NCBI GenBank assembly: GCA_963678575.2
Contig: CAXXHV010000002.1
Coordinates: forward strand, 2,170,001-2,234,000
From: Pleomorphochaeta sp963678575
GTDB lineage: Bacteria; Spirochaetota; Spirochaetia; Sphaerochaetales; Sphaerochaetaceae
Length of the DNA stretch: 64,000 bases
Direction: 5' to 3'
Shown piece after piece: positions 53,707 to 61,920 of this stretch; position 1 is the stretch's first letter; every line of letters starts with the position of its first letter. The translations under genes and the position numbers were made by a program. The notes under the pieces are model-generated. The model was not told the DNA's origin. It saw only the letters and a program-made list of their open reading frames with translations, and did no database searches.

Positions 53707-54651
53707 TTAGGTTCGCTTTTCTCTATCAAAAGCTACACCTAAAGCAGCAGGTTCTTGCTTTTTCTTATCTCTAGAAAAAGCTAAAGTTAATATTACTAAA
53801 ATATAAGGTAACATAACTGCAAATTCATATGGGAAGTTAATTCCTTGGCCTTGAACTGCCAATTGGAAGCTCTGAGCTAATGAGAATAAAAGAGCTCCCC
53901 ACATTATTTTCACAGGATCCCAATGTCCAAAATAAACTAAAGCAACCGCGATAAAACCTCTACCAGCAATCATTTCATCACTAAACATTTTTGCTTGGCA
54001 AAGAGATAAATAAGCTCCTGCTAAACCAGCTAAAGCACCACCAACTGCTAATGCTTGGAATCTTACTCTATTAACATTAATACCTAAACTATCTGCAGCT
54101 CGTGGATATGTACCCACAGCTCTTACTCTTAACCCCCATGGAGTTTTAAATAAAATATAAACAGAAAGAGGAACAAATAAAAATGCAATATAAACTAATA
54201 TATTATGTGAAAATAATATTGGTCCAAGAATTGGAATAGAAGATAAAATAGGAATATTTATACTTCCAATACCAGGAATACTTTGTGTACCACCAACAAA
54301 ATGTCTAAATAGTGTTCCAGCAGCACCTACACAAAACAATTGTAACCCAATACCAGCAATACCTTGTTTTGCTTTAAAAGTAATAACAACAACACCAAAA
54401 ACAAGACCTAAAAGTGCACCAACAATTGCGCCAGCCATTATTCCAAAAAAATTATATATTTCAGGAGTGGCTCCGCCATGTCCAACAGAATAAGGTACTA
54501 ACATTCCAACAAAAGCACCCATTGCCATTATACCTTCACAACCAAGATTAAAAATACCAGATCTTTGGTTGAACATTTCTCCAATACTTGCTAATAAAAG
54601 AGCCACACTGAATGGAATTCCTAAAGAAAGAATATTTACAACAAAATCCAT
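53707..54651 (-). CDS. Nucleoside-type ABC transporter permease 2 (BMP-associated)
   Basis: 314 residues, about eight to ten hydrophobic helices. Its signature regions are PFSVALLLASIGEMFNQRSGIFNLGCEGIMAMGAF and GTYPRAADSLGINVNRVRFQALAVGGALAGLAGAYLS, as in NupQ/YufQ-type permeases. It pairs with the larger permease encoded upstream, whose stop codon overlaps its start by one base. It is the last gene of the operon deaminase, binding protein, ATPase, permease, permease. Purine nucleosides are the probable cargo. Confidence 0.9.
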   Translation of the reverse strand: MDFVVNILSLGIPFSVALLLASIGEMFNQRSGIFNLGCEGIMAMGAFVGMLVPYSVGHGGATPEIYNFFGIMAGAIVGALLGLVFGVVVITFKAKQGIAGIGLQLFCVGAAGTLFRHFVGGTQSIPGIGSINIPILSSIPILGPILFSHNILVYIAFLFVPLSVYILFKTPWGLRVRAVGTYPRAADSLGINVNRVRFQALAVGGALAGLAGAYLSLCQAKMFSDEMIAGRGFIAVALVYFGHWDPVKIMWGALLFSLAQSFQLAVQGQGINFPYEFAVMLPYILVILTLAFSRDKKKQEPAALGVAFDREKRT

Positions 54652-55736
54652 TAGTTCACCTCCTTAGCATTAAATTTTTTCCAAATTTTATCCATTAAAT
54701 ATTTATCATTTAATACTTGTTGCGCTGCAACTATAACTAAAATAATAATTCCTTCAAGAACTTGTACCATATTTGCTGGAACACCAACCATTCTTTGAGT
54801 CATATCTGCTCCAACTAATAACAATCCAAAAAAGAAAGATGCGGGTATAATTCCTGCAGGATGCAAGCCTCCAAATAAGGCAACGACTAAACCTGAGAAC
54901 CCATATCCACTAGTAATCCCTTCAATAGCTCTATGATGAACGCCTAAAACTTCAACACTACCTGCAATTCCAGCAAAAGCCCCTGAAATTACCATCGAAA
55001 TTGTAACAAAAAATGCGACTTTTATACCACCGTATCTTGCAGCCTTAGAACTTGCTCCAGCAGCTCTTAATTTATACCCAAATGAAGTTTTCCAAAGAAG
55101 AATATAAATCAATATTGCTAATGCAATAACTAAAAATAAACCAGTATGAAGTCTTGTCCCTTTTATTAATCTATCTAACCAAACACTTTTTTCTAATCTC
55201 ATTGATTGTGGTGTTCCGCTTCCTAAAGTTAATTCAGCTGGGTCAATCATTGGTCCTCTCAAAAAGAAAGTATAAAATTGCGCTGCTATATAATTTAACA
55301 TTACAGTAGATAACAATTCACTTACTTTTAATTTTGCCTTTAAAATTCCAGGAATAAATCCCCAAATTCCACCACCAATGGCACCTGCTAAAACTATAAG
55401 AATAATATTCAAGGGTCTTGGTAAGTTGTACAATGTTAATGCTGCTGCAGTCGATGTTAAAATACCCATAGCCATTTGACCTTCTGCACCAATATTAATA
55501 ATTCCTGAGCGATATGCTACAGTAATACCTAAAGCAATAATAGATAAAGGGATAGCCCTAATTATTACTTCTGTAAGCTGTATTTTATTTTTTAAAGGCT
55601 CAGTTAAAATTACAAGATAAGTTTTAAAAACATTTGCATCAATTGTAATTAAAATTATCGACCCAATTAATAATGTAGCAAGTACTGCTAAAATAATTAT
55701 CGATGTTTTATATAATATCTTAAATTGTCTATTCAT
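54651..55736 (-). CDS. Nucleoside-type ABC transporter permease 1 (BMP-associated)
   Basis: 361 residues. A membrane protein with VIIRAIPLSIIALGITVAYRSGIINIGAEGQMAMGIL and LRAAGASSKAARYGGIKVAFFVTISMVISGAFAGIAGSVEVLG, the NupP/YufP pattern. SGYGFSGLVVALFGGLHPAGI follows. It overlaps the ATPase gene by 8 bases and the second permease by one base, implying tight coupling. It forms the heterodimeric channel with its neighbour. Confidence 0.9.
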   Translation of the reverse strand: MNRQFKILYKTSIIILAVLATLLIGSIILITIDANVFKTYLVILTEPLKNKIQLTEVIIRAIPLSIIALGITVAYRSGIINIGAEGQMAMGILTSTAAALTLYNLPRPLNIILIVLAGAIGGGIWGFIPGILKAKLKVSELLSTVMLNYIAAQFYTFFLRGPMIDPAELTLGSGTPQSMRLEKSVWLDRLIKGTRLHTGLFLVIALAILIYILLWKTSFGYKLRAAGASSKAARYGGIKVAFFVTISMVISGAFAGIAGSVEVLGVHHRAIEGITSGYGFSGLVVALFGGLHPAGIIPASFFFGLLLVGADMTQRMVGVPANMVQVLEGIIILVIVAAQQVLNDKYLMDKIWKKFNAKEVN

Positions 55737-57246
55737 TATGAACTCCTGCCATCAACATACCAATCTGTCTCCTTGTAGCGGTTTTTGCAGGAAGAACTTT
55801 TTGAATATGCCCTTTAAATATTACAGCAATATTATCAGAAAGATTCATAATTTCATCCAATTCTTCACTAATTAATAAAATTCCAACTCCATTTTTTCTC
55901 ATCTCAAGTAATTTTGAATGAATAAACTGTGCAGCTCCCATATCTAAACCTCGAGTAGGATAAACAGCTATTAAAAATTTTGGGTTTCTTGCAATTTCTC
56001 TTGCTAAAATTACTTTTTGAATATTTCCCCCAGAAAGTGCACCTGCACTCAAAGATGTATTTACACATCTAATATCAAATTGTTCTCTAAGTAATTCTGC
56101 ATTACTATTAATAGCTTTATTATTAATTATTTTATGTTTTGAGAACTTTTCTGTTTCAATATCTTTAAGTATTAAATTCTCTTTTATTGAAAAGGAAGGA
56201 ACGATTCCTTCTGTATTTCGATCTTCAGGAATATATCCCATTCCTTTTTCTATAATATCTATAGGAGATAATTGGTCTATTCTTTCATTAAAAAAGAGTA
56301 TTTGCCCTTTATTAACTTTCAATAAACCATTTACTATTTGTGCAAGTTCAAGTTGCCCATTACCAGATACTCCAGCGAGCCCCATAATTTCACCTGAACG
56401 AATTTTCAAATTTAAATCATTTAATGCTAAAAAACCTCTATTACTTTTCACATTTACATTTTTTAGCTCTAATGCATAATCACCAAATTCTTTTTCTTCA
56501 TTATTTTGAGGCATATTGACTTCTCTTCCAGTCATCAAAGCAGCAATATCAGAAGAACTATAATCATTAGTTTTTCCATAAAATACTATTTTACCATGTC
56601 TTAAAATTGCAATTTTATTTGATAATTCTTTAACTTCTTTTAATTTATGAGATATAAAAATAATTGGAAGTTTTTTATTCATTGTTTTTAATAATTGAAT
56701 CAATTCATCTATTTCTTGTGGTGTTAAAGCACTTGTTGGTTCATCTAAAATTAAAAACCTTGCCCCTAAACAAAGGGTCTTTACTAATTCTACTTTTTGT
56801 TGCTCTCCCACAGAAAGTTGCCAAATATAAGCATTTGGATCGACTCTTAAGTCATACTTTTGTCCAATTTCTTCTATTTTATCAACAACAAAATCCATAT
56901 CTAGCTTGATTTTTTTCCAAGCTTTTTTCATTCCTAAAGCAATATTTTCTTTAACTGTTAAATTTGGGACAAGCATGTATCTTTGATGAACCATACCTAT
57001 TCCACAACCAAATGAATCGTTTGGTGAGGAAAAACAAACTTTTTGTCCATTTAAAAAAATACACCCTTCATCGTACTGATATAACCCCATTAAAACGTTC
57101 ATCAATGTTGTTTTACCAGCTCCATTTTCACCAACTAAAGCAAATATTTCACCTTCATTTACTTCAATGGTAACACTATCTAAAGCCTTCATTCCTGGGA
57201 ATGTTTTTGTAATGTTTTCCATTCGAAGATTTGTAATCTTATCCAT
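55729..57246 (-). CDS. Nucleoside-type ABC transporter ATPase (double domain)
   Basis: 505 residues with two ATPase modules. The first is complete: Walker A GENGAGKTT, signature QLSVGEQQKVELVKTL, Walker B FLILDEPTSALTPQE. The second has a weaker P-loop (GVSGNGQLE), signature ALSGGNIQKVILAREI, and AVYPTRGLDMGA where Walker B would normally read DEP; Tyr-Pro replaces Glu-Pro. That substitution is known in this family. A hairpin separates it from the binding-protein gene, and AAGGTG precedes the ATG. Confidence 0.92.
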   Translation of the reverse strand: MDKITNLRMENITKTFPGMKALDSVTIEVNEGEIFALVGENGAGKTTLMNVLMGLYQYDEGCIFLNGQKVCFSSPNDSFGCGIGMVHQRYMLVPNLTVKENIALGMKKAWKKIKLDMDFVVDKIEEIGQKYDLRVDPNAYIWQLSVGEQQKVELVKTLCLGARFLILDEPTSALTPQEIDELIQLLKTMNKKLPIIFISHKLKEVKELSNKIAILRHGKIVFYGKTNDYSSSDIAALMTGREVNMPQNNEEKEFGDYALELKNVNVKSNRGFLALNDLNLKIRSGEIMGLAGVSGNGQLELAQIVNGLLKVNKGQILFFNERIDQLSPIDIIEKGMGYIPEDRNTEGIVPSFSIKENLILKDIETEKFSKHKIINNKAINSNAELLREQFDIRCVNTSLSAGALSGGNIQKVILAREIARNPKFLIAVYPTRGLDMGAAQFIHSKLLEMRKNGVGILLISEELDEIMNLSDNIAVIFKGHIQKVLPAKTATRRQIGMLMAGVHNE

Positions 57247-57261
57247 AATGCACCTTATAAA

Positions 57262-57289
57262 AAGGACACCTATACATATAGATGTCCTT
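57262..57289 (-). terminator. Intercistronic hairpin between the nucleoside-binding protein and ATPase genes
   Basis: AAGGACA (57262-57268) pairs with TGTCCTT (57283-57289), and CTATA/TATAG extends the stem after one mismatch. Reading leftward the stem is followed by TTTTT and then the ribosome site of the ATPase gene, so it can attenuate expression of the membrane parts. Confidence 0.7.
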
Positions 57290-57301
57290 CATTATTATTT
57301 C

Positions 57302-58336
57302 TTATAATTGTGAATAATCTACACTCTTCCAATCTATTGAATTTGGATTGTTAACAAATTTAGAAATTTGAGCATTAACTGCATTCTCTAAATCACTACC
57401 ATATAAATTACTTAATGCTTCATTAAATCCAAAAATGAATCCACCATTAGCGAAGTTCATTGGAACACAATATCCACCTTTCACACCATTTTTAACATTT
57501 TCAACCAATGAAATTATTACAGGTGCATAATCATATGAAGAAGCTGCTACACATTTCATTTGACCTTCTTCCATCTTTAATTGAGCTAAATCTTGACCAA
57601 CCCACCAAATATCATCATTAGGGAAATCAGCAGTAGCTCTTAATGCACCTAAAGCTTGTTGAGAAGAACCTGTTAATACATCTACTCCAGCTTTAATTTG
57701 TGATTGAGCTACTTGACCAGCTTTAATATAATCTGAGAATGAACCAGTATGAGCTACCATAATTTTAACATTAGGATTTACACTCTTTGCACCAAGAACA
57801 AAACCTCTATTATAACGAGCAGCATCTCCACCATCAACAGGACCAACAACACCTAGAACTTGATCTTTAGAAATTGTTGCAGCAATAATACCTGACAAAT
57901 AACCAGTTTCTTCACTTTCTGGCATATATGTTACAACATTAGCAGGACCCACTTCAGCACTTGTACCAAAGGCAAAAGTAACATCAGGATATTCATCAGC
58001 CATTTCTAAAATAAGGTTTTTATATTGAGCCCCATGTCCAATAATAATATCATAACCATCAGCAACATATTGTCTTGCTGCAGAACCAGCATCAACAGGT
58101 TTCATTTTTTCACTATAGCTATATTCAATTTGACCAGGAAGTCTTTCTTGAGCACCTAAAATACCATCATGCATAGCTTGACACCAGCCCTTATCATCAA
58201 CAGTATTTTCGACAATCAATGCAACTTTAACGATTCCATCATCTTTCATTGAAGAAGCTTCTTCACTCTTTCCTTGTGCAAATATACTTGTAGATAAAGT
58301 AATTAACATTAAACTTAAAACAATAACTTTTTTCAT
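57302..58336 (-). CDS. BMP/PnrA family periplasmic nucleoside-binding protein
   Basis: 344 residues. The signal peptide MKKVIVLSLMLITLSTSIFA is followed by QGKSEEAS. The family is usually a lipoprotein, but there is no Cys near the cleavage point, so this one should be soluble. The BMP domain shows KVALIVENTVDDKGWCQAMHDG, GYDIIIGHGAQYKN, TFAFGTSAEVGPANVVTYMPESEETGYLSGI, GVVGPVDGGDAARYNRGFVLGA and DVLTGSSQQALGALRA. Homologues bind purine nucleosides. GGAG precedes the ATG. It sits between the deaminase and the transporter genes. Confidence 0.9.
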   Translation of the reverse strand: MKKVIVLSLMLITLSTSIFAQGKSEEASSMKDDGIVKVALIVENTVDDKGWCQAMHDGILGAQERLPGQIEYSYSEKMKPVDAGSAARQYVADGYDIIIGHGAQYKNLILEMADEYPDVTFAFGTSAEVGPANVVTYMPESEETGYLSGIIAATISKDQVLGVVGPVDGGDAARYNRGFVLGAKSVNPNVKIMVAHTGSFSDYIKAGQVAQSQIKAGVDVLTGSSQQALGALRATADFPNDDIWWVGQDLAQLKMEEGQMKCVAASSYDYAPVIISLVENVKNGVKGGYCVPMNFANGGFIFGFNEALSNLYGSDLENAVNAQISKFVNNPNSIDWKSVDYSQL

Positions 58337-58383
58337 ATGCTATCTCCTTTCTTGTATATGAAAATATAAAGAGGGGATTCCTC

Positions 58384-58887
58384 TTAATTCCAAAAATTTA
58401 AATGATCTTCTAATATAGCCTTTTTAAGATTTTCATCTTTTGTTGGGCCACAGATAATCATATCCCTTTGTCCATGCTTTAAAACTTCATCACATGGTAG
58501 ATCAAAAGTAGGGTTCTCATTATGATCTTTAGTACATTCTAATAATTGAGATTCGGTTAATCCAAAAACAATTCTTCCAACATTAGTCCAATAAGCAGCA
58601 CCAGTACACATAACACAAGGTTCAAAATTTGTATAGAGACTACAAGTTTCTAAAAATTCTGGACTATATTTTTTACCTGCTTCAATCATTAGTGTTGTTT
58701 CAGCATGTAAACAAGGACTGTCATTTTTATTATTCCCAACTTCTATTAAAATATTGCCATCCTTATCTGCTAATAATGCACCAAAAGGATGACAACCTCT
58801 TTCAACAGCTTGATGAGCAATTCTGACAGTTTCATATAATAATTCTACATCTTTTTTTGTTAATTCTTCTTTAGTAATATTTGGCAT
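58384..58887 (-). CDS. Nucleoside/guanine deaminase, cytidine-deaminase-like zinc enzyme
   Basis: 167 residues. The zinc site is His61-Ala-Glu63 (CLHAETTLMIEAG) with Cys91 and Cys94 (FEPCVMCTGAAYW). HPFGALLADKDGNILIEVGNN is the usual strand before it. Length and C-terminus resemble guanine deaminases and related purine deaminases more than TadA, which targets tRNA. As the first gene of the nucleoside-import operon it probably deaminates an imported base or nucleoside. GGAG lies five bases before the ATG. Confidence 0.85.
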   Translation of the reverse strand: MPNITKEELTKKDVELLYETVRIAHQAVERGCHPFGALLADKDGNILIEVGNNKNDSPCLHAETTLMIEAGKKYSPEFLETCSLYTNFEPCVMCTGAAYWTNVGRIVFGLTESQLLECTKDHNENPTFDLPCDEVLKHGQRDMIICGPTKDENLKKAILEDHLNFWN

Positions 58888-58907
58888 AAGTTCTCCATTT
58901 AAAAATA

Positions 58908-58935
58908 ATTATAACATATAGATATTATAAAACAA
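58908..58935 (-). promoter_or_regulatory. Promoter of the nucleoside operon
   Basis: Read leftward: TTGTTT at 58935-58930, then a 16-base spacer to TATAAT at 58913-58908, preceded by TG (extended -10, TGTTATAAT). The start would lie about 15 bases before the ribosome site. Confidence 0.55.
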
Positions 58936-59008
58936 CAATAATCTTAAATTTATTTATTCACTGAAAGTAATAAAAAAATCAATAATATGTAAAAAAACAC
59001 AAATAAAA

Positions 59009-61750
59009 CTATTTCTTATTGATTTGGCTAATTATTGTTGTAAATAATTCATCTTTATTGATTGGTTTTGCTATATGTGCATTCATACCAGCTTCTTTAC
59101 TCATTTTCTTATCAAAAGAAAAAGCATTTGCACTTAATGCAATTATAGGAATCTGTTTATTAAATACTCTAATTTCTTTAGTTGCTAAAAGACCATCTAA
59201 TTTTGGCATTCTTATATCCATCAAAATAACATCATAATGATTTTCTTTTGCTAATTTAACACCTTCTATTCCATCTTTAGCTAATTCAACTATAGTTCCT
59301 TTTTGTTCAAGAAGTCTTTTGATTATGACCCTGTTTATTTCAACATCTTCACATACAAGTATCTTAATTCCAAGCAATTGATTATAATCAATAGTTTTAT
59401 TTTTATTTTTTTTATAATCATTAATTTGTTGTTGCGTTGGAATTCTTCTAGGTAATGTAATAATAAAGGTTGTCCCTTTTCCAATTTTAGAGGTGCATTC
59501 AATTTTACCATCCATTGCATCAATAATTTTTTTAGAAATCACTAAACCTAAACCTGTACCACCCTCTTTATCTGATAATTCATTCAACTCTTTTGCAAAA
59601 GGTTCATACATAATCTTCATAAAATTGTCACTCATTCCAACACCCGAATCACTTATCGTATGAACTGCTATAACATTACCTTTTTCATCCTTTTTTACAA
59701 CTAAATCCCAATATACTTTCCCTCCGGGTTTAGTATACTTAATCGAATTATTTAATATATTAACAAGAACTTGTTTCATTCTTTTCTTATCTAAAATAAC
59801 AAATTCACTGTCAATTTCTTTATAGAAAGAGCACTTAAAATCAATATTTTTTTCTAATGCCCTTTGTTTAACTATTCTTCGAATCGATTGAGCGGTTTCT
59901 GCAAATTTACAAATGCGTTCTTCTATAACAATAGAATCTATTTCTATTTTTTGAAAATCTAAAATATCATTTACTAACGATAATAAATAATCTCCATTTT
60001 CTTTGATTTGCTTAAAATATTCAAAAAGCTTAGAATTAGAAGAATCTTCGATTCCAAAAGAAGAAAGACTAATTATAGCTCCCAAAGGAGTTCTCATATC
60101 ATGACTCATTTTAGATAAAAACTCTGATTTAGCTTTACTAGAAATATTCGCTTCTTTTTGAGCAACAAATAATCGTTTATTAATATTTTTTAGCTTTTCA
60201 TTCTTCTTTCTTTCTGTCGAAGCTAAATCTGTCACATCATAAATCACAGTAAATAAGCTATTCTCTTTTGATCTAAAACCTAGACTTCTTTTATGATAGA
60301 TTTTACCATCAATTTTTAAAACATAAGTAACAGAATAAGACTCATTTTTGATAAGTTTTTTTCTATCTTCGCAATTAAGAATTCTTTTATTTCCATAGGT
60401 TTCAATTAATATATCTTTTAGGCCATTATTAATATAGTCTTCATATTCTTTATAAGAATAACGGCTATAACCAACAGGAAAGTTCAAAAAATTATTTGCT
60501 CTTGCAAAAACAATACAAGTTTTTGTTGAATCATCTTGCCTCATAACAAATTCATTTTGTTCTGTAACAATAGCATCAAGCATTTTTTCCATTTCTATTA
60601 TCTGAGTAACATCTAAAACATTAACAATTAATAAAGTGTGATTTGAAATAGGATCTTCAAGGAAATTATAAGAAGCTCTAAAAAAAACAGTAACACTTGG
60701 TGATATTTTTTGATGATATTCTATACTATCTGTAATATAATTTTTTGCATTCTCTTTAATTTTTTCAAGATTAAAAAAATCTAAGTATTTTTTTTTATCC
60801 TCTTCTCCAACTATTGTTGGATAAAAATAATTTATAACTTCATTAAAATGAGCATTTTCATGATTTGCTTTTGTTGCATGTAAAAAATAAAAAAGTGTTT
60901 TCTCTGTTTGTAAATCAAAACAATATAAAGCCCCAACAGCAACATCAGAATTTCTTTTATATGAGATTAAAGATTTATATAAATTAAACAACCTATTCAT
61001 TTTCTTCTCTGATGTTACATCTCTTAAATATTCAACATATGCATCTTCACCATTCCAAGTTGTTTCTGTAAAATAGACCTGAACTTTTTTATCTAAGGAA
61101 GTATAATCAACATCAATTATTTGTTGCATTTTTCCACCGTTAATTAAAGGACAAAAAGAACAAGGTTTATCTTGATTTCTAAAATATTCATAACATTTTT
61201 TTGAATCAATATTTACTAGTGGATTATTTACAATTTCTAAAGCAGCTTTATTTAAATACTTAATTGAAAAATCTTTTTTTGATAGAATTATTATTGCATT
61301 TAAACTATCATCAAGTATTTTTGTCTGTTGTGATTTTATAATGTTTATAACTGAATTATTATTAATAGAATCATAAGTTAATAAAGTATAGGAAGTAAAA
61401 ATATAGTCAACATTTTCAATTATACGTTTTCTAAAATTTACATTTATATAAGAAATTTTAGTATCATCCCTTATTTTTGTTCTATAAATATAATCATAAA
61501 ATAATAGATTGTCATTTACTAATTGGTGTTCAGTCTCATACAACCAAAATTTGTCATCTTCAAATACATTTTCATATGGCTTGTTATTTAAATAGTATAA
61601 AGCGGTTTCATAATCAAGTTTAAAAAGTTCACAATAGCCTTGAGAAACAGAAATATATTTAATTTCCCCTTCTATAACTTGTGAGACACTTATAGCAATT
61701 GGTAAAAAATCTATATTGTGAATATCATAATTTTTTATATTTTTTTCCAC
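59009..61750 (-). CDS. Cytoplasmic PAS-type hybrid histidine kinase
   Basis: About 913 residues without membrane helices. Several PAS-like regions fill the first 500 residues. One contains CYEYFRNQDKPCSFCPLINGG with clustered cysteines, a form that can hold a metal or sense redox state. The kinase core shows FLSKMSHDMRTPLGAIISLSSFG (His550), NILNNSIKYTKPGG, DSGVGMS and GGTGLGLVISKKIID. A receiver ends the protein (ILVCEDVEINRVIIKRLL, LMDIRMPKLDGLLAT with Asp845). GTG at 61750 is the preferred start, four bases after GGGAGG; the longer TTG reading at 61762 overlaps that site. No partner is adjacent. Confidence 0.88.
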   Translation of the reverse strand: MEKNIKNYDIHNIDFLPIAISVSQVIEGEIKYISVSQGYCELFKLDYETALYYLNNKPYENVFEDDKFWLYETEHQLVNDNLLFYDYIYRTKIRDDTKISYINVNFRKRIIENVDYIFTSYTLLTYDSINNNSVINIIKSQQTKILDDSLNAIIILSKKDFSIKYLNKAALEIVNNPLVNIDSKKCYEYFRNQDKPCSFCPLINGGKMQQIIDVDYTSLDKKVQVYFTETTWNGEDAYVEYLRDVTSEKKMNRLFNLYKSLISYKRNSDVAVGALYCFDLQTEKTLFYFLHATKANHENAHFNEVINYFYPTIVGEEDKKKYLDFFNLEKIKENAKNYITDSIEYHQKISPSVTVFFRASYNFLEDPISNHTLLIVNVLDVTQIIEMEKMLDAIVTEQNEFVMRQDDSTKTCIVFARANNFLNFPVGYSRYSYKEYEDYINNGLKDILIETYGNKRILNCEDRKKLIKNESYSVTYVLKIDGKIYHKRSLGFRSKENSLFTVIYDVTDLASTERKKNEKLKNINKRLFVAQKEANISSKAKSEFLSKMSHDMRTPLGAIISLSSFGIEDSSNSKLFEYFKQIKENGDYLLSLVNDILDFQKIEIDSIVIEERICKFAETAQSIRRIVKQRALEKNIDFKCSFYKEIDSEFVILDKKRMKQVLVNILNNSIKYTKPGGKVYWDLVVKKDEKGNVIAVHTISDSGVGMSDNFMKIMYEPFAKELNELSDKEGGTGLGLVISKKIIDAMDGKIECTSKIGKGTTFIITLPRRIPTQQQINDYKKNKNKTIDYNQLLGIKILVCEDVEINRVIIKRLLEQKGTIVELAKDGIEGVKLAKENHYDVILMDIRMPKLDGLLATKEIRVFNKQIPIIALSANAFSFDKKMSKEAGMNAHIAKPINKDELFTTIISQINKK

Positions 61751-61920
61751 AAAGCCTCCCAAAAATGACGCTTTTTTATTCTTAATTATATCAAGAAGCC
61801 TTTAATTAAACAACAAAAGGTTAGAGATGTGTGGATTTTTCTAATAAAAATATAATAAATTATTTATTCTATTTAAAAGATAATTCAAAATATATTTTTA
61901 TTTAGCTTAACTTTTTTCAT

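Noticed and set aside
58369..58385. Hairpin AAGAGG/CCTCTT between the deaminase and binding-protein genes
   Set aside because: Only six base pairs with a weak U-run; not enough to call a terminator or attenuator.
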